NCBI GenBank assembly: GCA_002719395.1
Contig: PBHM01000021.1
Span: 56,066 to 110,664, forward strand
Source: Methanobacteriota archaeon
Lineage (GTDB): Archaea > Thermoplasmatota > Poseidoniia > Poseidoniales > Poseidoniaceae
Direction: 5' to 3'
Length of the DNA: 54,599 nt
Shown: positions 44,959-53,294 of the stretch, piece after piece
Layout of the letters: the number at the start of each line of letters is the position of its first letter
Position numbering within the stretch: position 1 is the first letter of the stretch
The notes under the pieces: model-generated
What the model saw: only the letters and a program-made list of their open reading frames with translations
Databases searched by the model: none
What the model was told of the DNA's origin: nothing
Translations under genes and position numbers: made by a program

Positions 44959-45732
44959 GTGCGCCTCGTACGATTGCCCGGAATTCACCACGATGCAAAT
45001 GCGCATCTGGTGATTGGAAAAGAGGAATCATGGCTCATTGATGCAGGAACATCTTGGTACCAGTTGTTACAAGTTGAACGAATGAAATCAAAAGTAGAAC
45101 AAAAGAATACTATCAACAAAATTTTTCTTTCTAGTCGTCGTTTTCCCTACAGTGGCGGTGCTAAATTCATTTCAGAACAATTTGATGATTGTTCCATTTT
45201 TGTAGGAGATGCTGCTATTCCCGCTCTTTCCCGAGGTGATTTTTTTTCAACTTGGGCAAATCGCTTTGATTCAGACATGCCTCCAATTGATTGTGAACCT
45301 ATTGTTAATGGTGATCACCACTACATTGATGATGAATTGATGGTGTGTATTAACACTCCTGGATTTGCTATGGAAGGTTTTTCATTTTACTTTGAAAACA
45401 AGGGAGTTTGTGTGGCCCCATCGGTTATTCATCGAGCTGATTTACCAATACGATGGAATCTACCCGGAGGTCAAATTAGCGAACTTCATGATAGCATAGA
45501 AGAATTGTTGTCTCTTGAGTTAGAAACATTGGTTCCATCAAAGGGCCCCTCCATAAAGGGGAGAGGGCACATTCTCGAAGTATTAAATCGGCATTTGGAT
45601 TTTCTATCAGAGGTCATTGATAATGAAGGAGAGTTATTGCGTGGTTGGAAACGTCCAGTTCCAACAGCGATGTATTTCTCTCCCCCAAGTCCTTGGCCAT
45701 TGGATGAAATTGAGGAAAGTCAGCATCAATAG
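44959..45732 (+). CDS. Metallo-beta-lactamase-fold protein lacking the metal-binding residues
   Basis: This 257-aa protein follows the MBL fold in order: HLVIGKEESWLIDAGTSW matches the first strands, and IFLSSRRFPYSGGAKFISEQF matches the active-site loop and its helix. Where active enzymes have H-x-H-x-D-H, this one has S-x-R-x-P-Y. The later ligands are also changed: TPGFAMEG where TPGHTPG is usual, SVIHRADL in place of the bridging Asp motif, and SKGPSIKGRG instead of a PGHGP-like turn. It is therefore a catalytically dead or repurposed member. Start GTG 44959 has GGAG at close spacing. The role is unknown; a structural or regulatory function is possible. Confidence 0.8.
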   Translation: MRLVRLPGIHHDANAHLVIGKEESWLIDAGTSWYQLLQVERMKSKVEQKNTINKIFLSSRRFPYSGGAKFISEQFDDCSIFVGDAAIPALSRGDFFSTWANRFDSDMPPIDCEPIVNGDHHYIDDELMVCINTPGFAMEGFSFYFENKGVCVAPSVIHRADLPIRWNLPGGQISELHDSIEELLSLELETLVPSKGPSIKGRGHILEVLNRHLDFLSEVIDNEGELLRGWKRPVPTAMYFSPPSPWPLDEIEESQHQ

Positions 45733-46013
45733 TGATTATCATCTTTCTTTTCTTTCTTCATGATTCGATAACAGGATTTGCAAATTCTGACTCGCCCTTT
45801 ACGAACTTCAAAACCACTTTCTCCCCAAACATCAATCGCATCGTCCTGGCTGATTGAACGACCTCCCATGTGCTTGTCTGAAAAACCATCACAAGATTTG
45901 ATTCCACACTTGATTTCACCAGATTTCTTATCCTTTGCAGCACTCTTTCGCTTTTTCAGATTAGTAGGAATACGGGTTTTCCTCTGGCTTCGCTTTGTCC
46001 TGTCGTGGACCAT
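45726..46013 (-). CDS. Small basic zinc-binding protein
   Basis: This 95-aa, strongly basic protein has a Lys/Arg-rich N-terminus (KRSQRKTRIPTNLKKRKSA) and a likely zinc site. The site consists of Cys-x4-Cys (CGIKSC) and a later Cys-x2-Cys (CKSC) near the end. Such small proteins often bind RNA, DNA or the ribosome. It overlaps the 3' end of the MBL-like gene by 7 bp and lies 36 bp downstream of tfb on the same strand, so it could be co-transcribed with the transcription factor. I do not recognise a named family. Confidence 0.8.
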   Translation of the reverse strand: MVHDRTKRSQRKTRIPTNLKKRKSAAKDKKSGEIKCGIKSCDGFSDKHMGGRSISQDDAIDVWGESGFEVRKGRVRICKSCYRIMKKEKKDDNHY

Positions 46014-46049
46014 GTGCCCTCCTCAAGAAGGTACTTCATCAAGATTGGC

Positions 46050-47039
46050 TTAATTTTTGCTCGCTTCGCCAATTTTGCGCAAAAGTCCATCAATCATCTT
46101 AAGCAATCCTCGAAGAGTGACCTCAGAGATGTTTGAAATCGCACATACATCCGCTTGTGTACGGTTGTGTCCGGATTCTTTAGCAGCTTTGTAAATCAAT
46201 GCAGCCGCAACCCCCATCGGCTTTTTGCCTTGCCACACGTCTGGATGAGGGCGAATAGCACTCCACAAGTGATCGATTTGCATTCTTGTATTCGGTGGGA
46301 GACCTAATTCGTTGATGAATCTATCAAAATATTGACTGGGTTCTGAAATTGTGTGTAGATTGAATCTTCGAGATATGTGGCGAATCATTCGAGATAACTC
46401 CTTCTCATCGACCATGAAAGCCTCGGAGAATTCGGGAATCTGGCGAGGGATATTCTCCTGTCTCGCAACGAGGTAACAACAGGCTGCTGATACCCCTGCA
46501 ATGGAACGTCCTGTAACAAAGCCTTCGTCAGAAAGCCTGCGATATAACCTGGCACATTCTTCTTGCATGGAAACTGGTAAACCGGATTTGTCTCTTATCA
46601 TTTGATTTGCTTTGATGAGATTTCTCGCACGGCTTTGACGGGTTTTAGCGCGCTCATCGATGACTCTTCGTCGGCGCCATTCCCTTCTTGCTCGACTCGA
46701 CATCCCAAATCTTGAAGCTCCCATGGATGTCAAATCCGAAGGTGCAATTGAGGTGTTAAGTCCTTTGTCTGCAAGCCTGAACGTCATGGGTGCTCCAACC
46801 CTACTTCTGTCTTCACCAGAGTCATGATTTGTCCACTCTGCCCCAGGGTCGATCATCGCTTGTTCAGTGACCAAGCCGCAATGGTTGCATACAACTTCTC
46901 CTCTGGTTGTATCTTCAGTCCAATCGGTAGCACCACACTCTTCGCAGGGGCGTGTGTTACCAATGGTTTTCCTGTGAATTCTACCACCGTTTTCTTTCCG
47001 ACCGGCATCTCTGTCTCCTTTGAATTCCGATTTGCTCAT
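46050..47039 (-). CDS. tfb: Transcription initiation factor B
   Basis: TFB bridges TBP-bound promoter DNA and RNA polymerase. The 329-aa protein has an N-terminal zinc ribbon (PCEECGATDW and VCNHCGLVTE), a B-finger/linker region around DPGAEWTNHDSGEDRSRVG, and two cyclin repeats. These include GRSIAGVSAACCYLVAR in the first and KKPMGVAAALIYKAAK in the second. The ribosome binding site GGAGGTT lies 6 nt before ATG 47039 and a TATA box lies further upstream. This gene has a real leader, unlike several neighbours. Confidence 0.96.
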   Translation of the reverse strand: MSKSEFKGDRDAGRKENGGRIHRKTIGNTRPCEECGATDWTEDTTRGEVVCNHCGLVTEQAMIDPGAEWTNHDSGEDRSRVGAPMTFRLADKGLNTSIAPSDLTSMGASRFGMSSRARREWRRRRVIDERAKTRQSRARNLIKANQMIRDKSGLPVSMQEECARLYRRLSDEGFVTGRSIAGVSAACCYLVARQENIPRQIPEFSEAFMVDEKELSRMIRHISRRFNLHTISEPSQYFDRFINELGLPPNTRMQIDHLWSAIRPHPDVWQGKKPMGVAAALIYKAAKESGHNRTQADVCAISNISEVTLRGLLKMIDGLLRKIGEASKN

Positions 47040-47045
47040 CTTCTC

Positions 47046-47084
47046 AACCTCCAGTTGTATAGTTAGTCTCCGACTTATATAAAC
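47046..47084 (-). promoter_or_regulatory. TATA box and ribosome binding site of tfb
   Basis: On the minus strand GTTTATATAAG (47075-47084) is a near-ideal archaeal TATA box. GGAGGTT (47046-47052) lies 6 nt before the tfb ATG. A start of transcription about 25 nt after the TATA box would leave a leader of roughly 10-15 nt containing the ribosome binding site. Confidence 0.65.
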
Positions 47085-47244
47085 CTCACGCTTTTCTGCC
47101 TCAAAAATCGAAAGCGAGAGAGAATATTAGGTGGACTCCTCCTTATTACAGAAGATTGTAAAGAACTATATCAATAGCCGTTTTTTATCAGTATTTCAAG
47201 TCATTACATTCATTTGCTGCTTTCATTAGCGTTAACTGATTATC

Positions 47245-48531
47245 ATGCCGGCTACAGTGGTCTTGGGAGCACAATGGGGTGACGAAGGAAAAGGAAAACT
47301 CGTCGATCGAATGGCTGAATCAGCAGTTTGGGTAGCTCGTTTCCAAGGAGGAAATAATGCTGGTCATACCGTGGTGATAGGTGATCGTGTGCTGAAGTTT
47401 CACCTATTACCATCAGGCATCACTCGAGAGGATTGCGGCCTCATACTTGGCGATGGAATGGTGATTGACCCTTGGGTTTTGGATAAGGAATTGAATGATT
47501 GGGTCGAAAGTGGAGGAGATGACCCAAGAGGCAAGCGGTTATTTATCTCGAACCGAGCCCACATTATCCTTCCTTTTCACCGATATCTCGACGGCTTGGA
47601 TAAGAAAATAGGTACAACCGGTCGGGGTATTGGTCCTACATATGCGGACAAGATCAACAGAGTTGGTTTACGTTTTGCCGATTTGGATGAAGTTGATGTC
47701 TCTGATATGGTGAAAAGGCAAAACCACGCTCTGGAGGCGGCAGGATGTGAACAGCGTATAGATGCGAGCGAACTGAAAGCAGAACTTGAATGGATTCGAA
47801 CAACCTATGGTCATTGCATCAAAGAAACAGGTCTATTGCTGGATTCAGCGATGAAAATGAACGAGCGCATCGTTCTTGAAGGCGCACAAGGTTGCTTACT
47901 TGATATCGACCAAGGTACCTACCCTTTCGTGACAAGCAGCGTCACAAGCCGAGGTAATGCCAGTCATGGAGCAGGGATTCACCCCGGTCATATCGATCGA
48001 GTGGTTGGCATCACCAAAGCATATATTACAAGAGTTGGAAATGGAGCGATGCCAACTGAATTAGATGATGAATCGGGCGCACACATGGCTTCTGTTGGGC
48101 ATGAGTTTGGAACCACAACAGGTCGCCCACGTCGATGTGGTTGGTTTGATGCAGTGGTGATGAGACATGCACAGCGAATCAATGGATTTACAGAAATAGC
48201 ATTGACCAAACTCGACGTACTTGGTGGCCTTGATGTCCTCAAAATTTGTGTGGCTTACGAACTTGACGGAAAAGAAATCCATGAAATGCCTCCACAAGCC
48301 TCAGCACTTGCTCGGTGTAAACCGATATACGTAGAAATGCCAGGTTTCCCAGCCCATGCTTTGCATGAATGGCTCGAAATCGCGAAGAAATGCAATGCAG
48401 AGAATCTTGGATTCTCAGGTTTACCCGCTGCTGCGCAGCATTACATTCAACGCTTGGAAGATCTCATCGGTGCGCCAATAACAAGCGTTGGTGTCGGTCC
48501 TGACAGAGATGCGACCATTGACAAGGTCTGA
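47245..48531 (+). CDS. purA: Adenylosuccinate synthetase
   Basis: PurA joins IMP and aspartate with GTP to form adenylosuccinate, the first committed step to AMP. The 428-aa protein is full length. Signatures are QWGDEGKGKLVD (GTP loop with catalytic Asp), GGNNAGHTVV (catalytic His), GTTGRGIGPTYADK, LEGAQGCLLDIDQGTYPFVTSS and TTTGRPRRCGWFD. The space before it (47100-47244) is AT-rich. ACTATATC at about 47165 might be its TATA box, but no clear ribosome binding site is seen. A small hairpin and tRNA-Ala follow. Confidence 0.97.
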   Translation: MPATVVLGAQWGDEGKGKLVDRMAESAVWVARFQGGNNAGHTVVIGDRVLKFHLLPSGITREDCGLILGDGMVIDPWVLDKELNDWVESGGDDPRGKRLFISNRAHIILPFHRYLDGLDKKIGTTGRGIGPTYADKINRVGLRFADLDEVDVSDMVKRQNHALEAAGCEQRIDASELKAELEWIRTTYGHCIKETGLLLDSAMKMNERIVLEGAQGCLLDIDQGTYPFVTSSVTSRGNASHGAGIHPGHIDRVVGITKAYITRVGNGAMPTELDDESGAHMASVGHEFGTTTGRPRRCGWFDAVVMRHAQRINGFTEIALTKLDVLGGLDVLKICVAYELDGKEIHEMPPQASALARCKPIYVEMPGFPAHALHEWLEIAKKCNAENLGFSGLPAAAQHYIQRLEDLIGAPITSVGVGPDRDATIDKV

Positions 48532-48550
48532 TTTGAGGTGAAGACTCAAA
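48532..48550 (+). other. Hairpin after purA
   Basis: TTTGAG and CTCAAA form a perfect 6-bp inverted repeat with a 7-nt loop immediately after the purA stop and 26 nt before tRNA-Ala. No T-run follows directly. It could help end purA transcription or be chance. Confidence 0.25.
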
Positions 48551-48576
48551 AACAATTGACTCCCGCAAGAGGTTAG

Positions 48577-48649
48577 GGGCGCTTAGCTCAGCTGGAAGAG
48601 CGTCTGGTTTGCAACCAGAAGGCCGGGGGTTCAAATCCCCCAGCGTCCA
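48577..48649 (+). tRNA. tRNA-Ala (TGC)
   Basis: A 73-nt cloverleaf has acceptor GGGCGCT pairing with AGCGTCC. It includes the G3-U70 wobble that identifies alanine tRNA. The D arm is GCTC/GAGC, the anticodon stem is TCTGG/CCAGA with loop TTTGCAA (anticodon TGC), and the T arm is GGGGG/CCCCC. The discriminator is A and CCA is not encoded. No intron is present. Its 3' half is repeated 2.4 kb downstream, so it serves as the anchor of the accessory region. Confidence 0.96.
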
Positions 48650-48650
48650 C
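48618..48650 (+). repeat. Direct repeat, left copy (tRNA-Ala 3' end)
   Basis: These 33 bp cover tRNA positions 42-73 plus one base and are repeated without mismatch at 51052-51084. A tRNA 3' end as repeat core is the usual att site of archaeal and bacterial integrative elements. Confidence 0.8.
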
Positions 48651-48723
48651 TCCGTTTACATTAATGAGAGACGTAGACGCTTTGCCACTGGCATCCCTTG
48701 TTGCGCTCGGTCCGACCCATTGG

Positions 48724-48735
48724 CCCCAGCGTCCA
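48724..48735 (+). repeat. Short tRNA-Ala 3'-end fragment
   Basis: CCCCAGCGTCCA matches the last 12 bases of the upstream tRNA-Ala exactly. It lies 75 bp beyond the tRNA, in non-coding DNA. It may be the scar of an earlier insertion. A 12-bp match could arise by chance, but its place beside the tRNA makes that less likely. Confidence 0.45.
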
Positions 48736-48895
48736 AATTGAAACTTGCTATGCCTCAATACACGTAATTCGGCGTAATGATTTTCCTGAAACGCAGCGAA
48801 GTGGCTTGTCTGTACTGACCATCTTGCATGGCCGTCCCGGTTCCATAAGAGGATGTGACCGGAACGGCTATGAGTTGAAGGGTTTAGTCCCCAGC

Positions 48896-50233
48896 ATGGT
48901 GGAAATCGAGTCCATGGTTCCCATCGCTGCGGTAGTGGACCTCGTTTTGGGCATCGCCACGCTGTCTATCATCTCTAGAAGTCAGGGGACCTCAGCCAAC
49001 AACAGGATCGTTGGATGCATCCTCGGCTGGATTCTGGTGTTCCTCGGACTGAGTTACATTATGACCTCCATACTTGAATTCCGGTACGGGGCACTGGCGG
49101 ATTTCTCTGCCGTGGACCGAGACAAAGTCGGGGGCACCTTCGCGTTCACGGCCAAGAACCTCCTCTTGTCCTCGGCCTACATGCTGATGGTGCTACTTCC
49201 GTTTTTCTTCCCCTTTCGGCTCATCAACAGGGAGTGGGACCTCTGGTTTCTGCTGGCAGGTGTGTGTGTGGCCTGCGCAGTATTTACGGCCATGCACTTG
49301 ATGACCAATTTCGAGCATTTTCAGGTGGAGAATTTCCTCTTTATTCCGGGGTATGTCGTGCTGATTTCGATGTACATTCGCTTTATTATCACGGAAGCTC
49401 GCGACAACGATGAACGCCTAAGGAAAGTTTCTGTCGTGGTGGGCTTGGTGCTTATTGGTATCCACGGCGAGACCATGACTTACTGGCTGTCGCAAGTGCT
49501 CTCAATCAACGACCTGTTCTTCCAGCGTCAATCCATTCAGAGCGGCTTGAGTATCTCAGCCGCTGCTTGGGGCGGCATCAACACTCGACTGACTCTTGGT
49601 GCCACGGCCATGCTGGTGTTGTGCGCAGGTGAGGCATGGCGTTCATTCAAAGTTGGCCTTTCTCCCTTCGGTGTTCTGACCTTTATCATATTCATCATCG
49701 GCTTCGTTGCGGGTTTGGCTGACTTGGCGGTCCTCGACGTGGTGCGCAGCTGCTACGAGACGCAATGTGAAGCCTTCCCAGTCGCATACACAATCTGGTA
49801 CGATTTCACCTCGGAGGCTCTCGTGTACCTCTACACGCCAATTTTGTTCATGTTCATTCTTTTGCACTACGACATAGTTGACACCAAGCGTGAAGAGAAC
49901 CGATGGCTGATCCGCATCATTGTCATCTTGATGCTGCTCATCGTGTCCTCGACCATCCTCGAACTCATCCAGTCCTTCCTTCCCATTCCCGACATGATTT
50001 CCTCCGCAGCGCTAGCCATCGTGGTGGGCATCTTCATCGGGTGGGAGGAGCGCATCGTGAAAAGCCTCATCGACGATTCAGCCTCCATCCAAGAAACGGT
50101 CCCCGACTTCGCGTTGCCCGAAATCGAGCATGACTTTGCCTCTCCTCGCTTGTTCAACCTCGTCTTCGGGGGCGTGACGGCCTTCATCCTTATCGTCTCG
50201 CTGCTCTTCACCGGTTTGGGGGTGTTGGGATGA
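48896..50233 (+). CDS. Polytopic membrane protein of the GC-rich cassette
   Basis: The frame is open from 48698, but the first 66 codons look non-coding. ATG 48896 begins directly before the first helix and gives about 445 aa (ATG 48914 is an alternative). Roughly ten to twelve helices fill the protein (VVDLVLGIATLSII, ILGWILVFLGLSYIMT, MLMVLLPFFFPF and so on). Loops contain paired acidic residues, and two Cys lie in one loop (SCYETQCEAF). No transporter or kinase signature is visible and I do not recognise the family. Codons ending in G or C are much commoner than in the genes around it, which points to acquisition from a GC-richer relative. The start of the next gene overlaps its stop by 4 bp. 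Confidence 0.8.
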   Translation: MVEIESMVPIAAVVDLVLGIATLSIISRSQGTSANNRIVGCILGWILVFLGLSYIMTSILEFRYGALADFSAVDRDKVGGTFAFTAKNLLLSSAYMLMVLLPFFFPFRLINREWDLWFLLAGVCVACAVFTAMHLMTNFEHFQVENFLFIPGYVVLISMYIRFIITEARDNDERLRKVSVVVGLVLIGIHGETMTYWLSQVLSINDLFFQRQSIQSGLSISAAAWGGINTRLTLGATAMLVLCAGEAWRSFKVGLSPFGVLTFIIFIIGFVAGLADLAVLDVVRSCYETQCEAFPVAYTIWYDFTSEALVYLYTPILFMFILLHYDIVDTKREENRWLIRIIVILMLLIVSSTILELIQSFLPIPDMISSAALAIVVGIFIGWEERIVKSLIDDSASIQETVPDFALPEIEHDFASPRLFNLVFGGVTAFILIVSLLFTGLGVLG

Positions 50234-50922
50234 GTTCGGACGACACCATCACATCGCGCAGTTTACTGGTAACGCGTGAATCTCGCGTCCCGACCGCCGT
50301 GGCGTTGCTCGTCACGGTGGTGATGATGACAGTGACCATGGTGGACTTCGTTGGCGACCTGCGGGCCACCGACACGTTCACTTCGAATACCCCCGATTGG
50401 AACCTCACGTTCGACGTTCAAAACTACACTATGCAGGCCGTCGAAACCCTGCAGGACGATGAGACCAGAAACCTGGAGTTTGACATGGCCGAGGTCATCA
50501 TCCCGGAAGGGTACTCCTTAGGTTTGATCGACGTCACCATCACGTCCGAAGAGGAAGAAGGCATCTCCGTACAGTGCGATTCTGTGGCAGGTGACCTCAT
50601 CGAAAACGGCTTGACGGCGCAATGGAACAGCCCGATGAGCAACCTCTCGGGACAGGACAGCAGTTGCCAACCGATCGAACTCTCGTTGCAGGTGTATCCT
50701 GATTTTGACGGTCGTTCCATCACGGTTTCTGCGGTCAACGAATATCAGGCGATGCAACATTGGCTCCAGGACGGATGGGGTCAAGGTGTGCTCTCGGTTG
50801 ACCTCGAACTTGACGTGAATTCCCCGCTAGGATTCGATCCGATCGGACAAGACACGGACGAGGAGATCACCGTGGACGTGACGGTAATCATGTTCAAGGC
50901 CAACATTTCGCTCGTCGAGTGA
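50230..50922 (+). CDS. Membrane-anchored exported protein of the GC-rich cassette
   Basis: This 230-aa protein has one N-terminal membrane helix at residues about 21-41 (TAVALLVTVVMMTVTMVDFVG). An exported acidic beta-rich domain of about 185 aa follows, containing two Cys (VQCDSVAG and DSSCQP) that could form a disulfide. Several Asn-X-Ser/Thr sites are present. The ATG overlaps the stop of the polytopic membrane-protein gene (ATGA), so the two are translated together and probably form a complex. Base composition matches that gene and differs from both flanks. No family is recognised. Confidence 0.8.
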   Translation: MSSDDTITSRSLLVTRESRVPTAVALLVTVVMMTVTMVDFVGDLRATDTFTSNTPDWNLTFDVQNYTMQAVETLQDDETRNLEFDMAEVIIPEGYSLGLIDVTITSEEEEGISVQCDSVAGDLIENGLTAQWNSPMSNLSGQDSSCQPIELSLQVYPDFDGRSITVSAVNEYQAMQHWLQDGWGQGVLSVDLELDVNSPLGFDPIGQDTDEEITVDVTVIMFKANISLVE

Positions 50923-50990
50923 ACCACGCCGGTGTCGAGCATTCGGACGTTTCTTGTCTGGTAATTTGCTTCCACAGGGATGATTTGCAT

Positions 50991-51006
50991 CCTGCCTAGC
51001 GGCAGG
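50991..51006 (+). other. Hairpin before the tRNA-like copy
   Basis: CCTGCC and GGCAGG form a perfect 6-bp stem around TAGC, about 70 bp after the cassette's last stop and 5 bp before the decayed tRNA copy. It may end cassette transcription; function is not shown. Confidence 0.3.
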
Positions 51007-51010
51007 GCAG

Positions 51011-51083
51011 GGGTACCTTGCTCAGGTGGAAGAGAGTCTGGTTTGCAATTGGAAGGCCGGGGGTTCAAATCCCCCAGCGTCCA
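51011..51083 (+). pseudogene. Decayed tRNA-Ala copy
   Basis: This segment is exactly as long as the intact tRNA-Ala (73 nt) and differs at nine positions, all in the 5' 41 bases. The last 32 bases are identical. The acceptor stem is broken (GGGTACC against AGCGTCC leaves two mismatches) and the anticodon stem depends on G-T pairs. The anticodon loop TTTGCAA is intact, and CCA follows at 51084-51086. It is unlikely to be a working tRNA. It is probably a relic attachment site or a captured tRNA copy. Confidence 0.8.
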
Positions 51084-51084
51084 C
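51052..51084 (+). repeat. Direct repeat, right copy (tRNA-Ala 3' end)
   Basis: This is the perfect second copy of the 33-bp repeat at 48618-48650. Together they bracket about 2.4 kb of GC-rich cassette DNA. To the right the composition changes abruptly to AT-rich. Confidence 0.8.
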
Positions 51085-51086
51085 CA

Positions 51087-51319
51087 CGAATTCCAGTGTT
51101 CGAACCTTCATTTTCCTTATCATGCCCAAACTCTTTGATAATTAATATAATTGAAGAAGTTGTATGATATGTATGACTATCTCAATCACGTCGAGACCTT
51201 CATAATGGAAATGTTACTAGATTAATCCATGACGGCGGGTGACGAGATTGGGCTTGACTGCTCAGGTATGTACTCACAAAAGTTTCATCAACCTCGATAA
51301 TGAAGGAGGCGTATTGTAG
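51087..51319. other. AT-rich non-coding leader of the restriction-modification locus
   Basis: No credible gene is visible in these 233 bp. An AT-rich stretch around 51141-51152 (AATTAATATAAT) could be a TATA region. GGAGG at 51305-51309 lies 10 nt before the mod start. A ten-codon frame starts at 51266 and stops just before the ribosome binding site; it could be a leader peptide, or chance. Confidence 0.5.
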
Positions 51320-53292
51320 ATGCCATTAAGCGAAACATTGGAAAAACAACTGAGAAAAGAGAATAACTTCGTTACTGATAATGGAGAGTTAAAAAAATGG
51401 GTAGTGATAAAGAAAGCACATGATTTTGATCCCGTACTTATTGAATTATTACTCGATAATAAGGACTTGAAAGAAAAATTTTTTGTTGATGTAAAAAACA
51501 CACTAGTTTTCAAAAAGGATCAGTTTGTACTATTTTAGAACAGAAAAACTACCTAAACAACAGTTACACTAAATTCAAAAACAAGGTAGGGTTGGTAACC
51601 GGCGGCAGATTTCTGAAGCAACGCAATGATGTAGTACTTAGTTGGCCATTTAAAGATTGTATTTTGGAAGGTGGGCAAAGCAAAGATGAAGACAAACGAC
51701 AAGAGGTTTTTTTTAACGAAATATTAGCACAAGACGAAATTACACAACTTCTTGAACCCAAGATTTTGACCAACGCTAAAACATATAGTAAAAAACATGG
51801 ACACGATTTTGAAGGTTTTCGTAGAGATGCAGAAACTAATTGGAAGAGAGGACTACCAAAGGATACTATAAATGACAACCTAATTATCAAAGGTAACAAT
51901 CTATTGACGAGCCATAGTATCGTGAAGGAATTTGGTGGGAAGACGAGATTAGTATACCTCGATCCACCTTACAACACGAAAGGTGCCGCAAACACCTTCA
52001 GTTATAATAATTCATTCAATCACTCCTCATGGATGACATTTATGAAAAATAGGATTGAGGTCAGTAAAAAACTTCTAAAAAAAGATGGAGTAATTGCTGT
52101 TGCAATTGATAATGAAGAGGTATTCTATTTGGGTTTGATACTCGATGAAGTCTTCGGACGGGAGAACCGATTAGGCACTGTGGTTGTTGTTCACAATCCT
52201 GGAGGGAGACAGGATGATCATTTCTTCCCCTCCGCGCACGAATATTTATTGATATACGCTAAGGATAAATCACAAGCTAAAGTGAATACTCTTGGTATTT
52301 CGGGAAAAAAATTACAAGAATACAAAGAAGAGGATAAATTTGGGAAGTATAAACTCAGAAACTTCAGAAGAAGTGGAAATAATTCGAAGAGAGAGGACCG
52401 TGAAAATTTATTCTACCCAATTTACGTTGATCCCAAAACCCGAGATTTGAGCCTGATTGAGAAAAAAGGTTTTGTTAAATTGTTACCCATTGATCCCAAG
52501 GGTGTTGAGAGATGTTGGAGATGGGGCCAAGACACACTACTTGAGAAAATGGAAAAATACATCGCTGTCAAAGAGACAAAAAATGGATTTGACCTTTATA
52601 CGAAAGAGAGAGAAAGCGATTACAAAGGTGAAAAACCAAAATCCTTCTGGAACAAGCCGGAATACTCGGGCCAAGCTGCTACAAATCAGTTAAAGAAATC
52701 TTTCGGTGAAAAGGTATTCAGCTACCCAAAGTCTCCATATTTGATGAGGGATATAATAAATTGTTTAACTGACGAAAATGACATAGTAATTGACATTTTT
52801 GCGGGTAGTGGGACTACAGGCGTAGTTGCTCACAAACTAAACAGGCAATATATCTTAATCGAACAAATGGACTATGTTGAAGCGATTCCAGTTTTGCGAC
52901 TATTGAAAGCCATTGAAGGAGACCAAGCAGATATATCTGAAGAAGTAGATTGGAAAGGTGGTGGATCTTTTACTTATTTTGAACTAAAGAAATACAACCA
53001 AACATTTTCTGAACAAATAGAAGATGCTGAAGACAGCGAAACCTTACTACAAATATGGGAGAGGATGAAGGAAAAATCTTTCCTGAATTACAATGTTGAT
53101 ATTCAGAAACAAGAAGAACATATTGATGAGTTTAAAACGTTCGAATTAACGCAACAGAAGAGACATTTACAGGGGTTGTTAGATCAAAATCAATTGTACG
53201 TGAATCTATCTTCAATAAACGACAAAGACTTCACAATAAGCGAGGGAGAAAAACAATTGAGCAATGATTTTTACCGAATCGGAAGGGATTAA
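51320..53292 (+). CDS. mod: Type III restriction-modification methyltransferase Mod, interrupted by a frameshift
   Basis: Mod recognises DNA and methylates adenine-N6, and is needed by Res for cleavage. The first part (51320-51538, MPLSETLEKQLRKENNF) ends in TAG within the run CTATTTTAG. Shifting by one base at 51533-51538 restores the frame at LEQKNYLNNSYTKFKNK, followed by the conserved FLKQRNDVVLSWPFKDC. The rest runs to 53292. The repaired protein would be about 658 aa. Catalytic motifs follow the beta-class order: DPPYNTKG first, then DIFAGSGTTGVVAH. One T seems to be missing (TTTT where TTTTT is expected). That could be a mutation, a sequencing error or a phase-variable site. GGAGG lies 10 nt before the ATG. 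Base composition is clearly AT-rich compared with the host genes. Confidence 0.88.
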
Positions 53293-53294
53293 TC

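Noticed and set aside
48698-48895. N-terminal extension of the polytopic cassette protein
   Set aside because: The 66 residues lack hydrophobic or conserved character and include the tRNA 3'-end relic; the protein-like sequence begins at 48896.
51011-51086. Second working tRNA-Ala
   Set aside because: Two acceptor-stem mismatches and a G-T-rich anticodon stem make normal folding and charging unlikely despite the intact anticodon and CCA.
51592-53292. Separate methyltransferase gene starting at TTG 51592
   Set aside because: Conserved Mod sequence continues upstream of 51592 in the same frame to 51535 and then joins the first ORF by a one-base shift, so this is one broken gene and not two.
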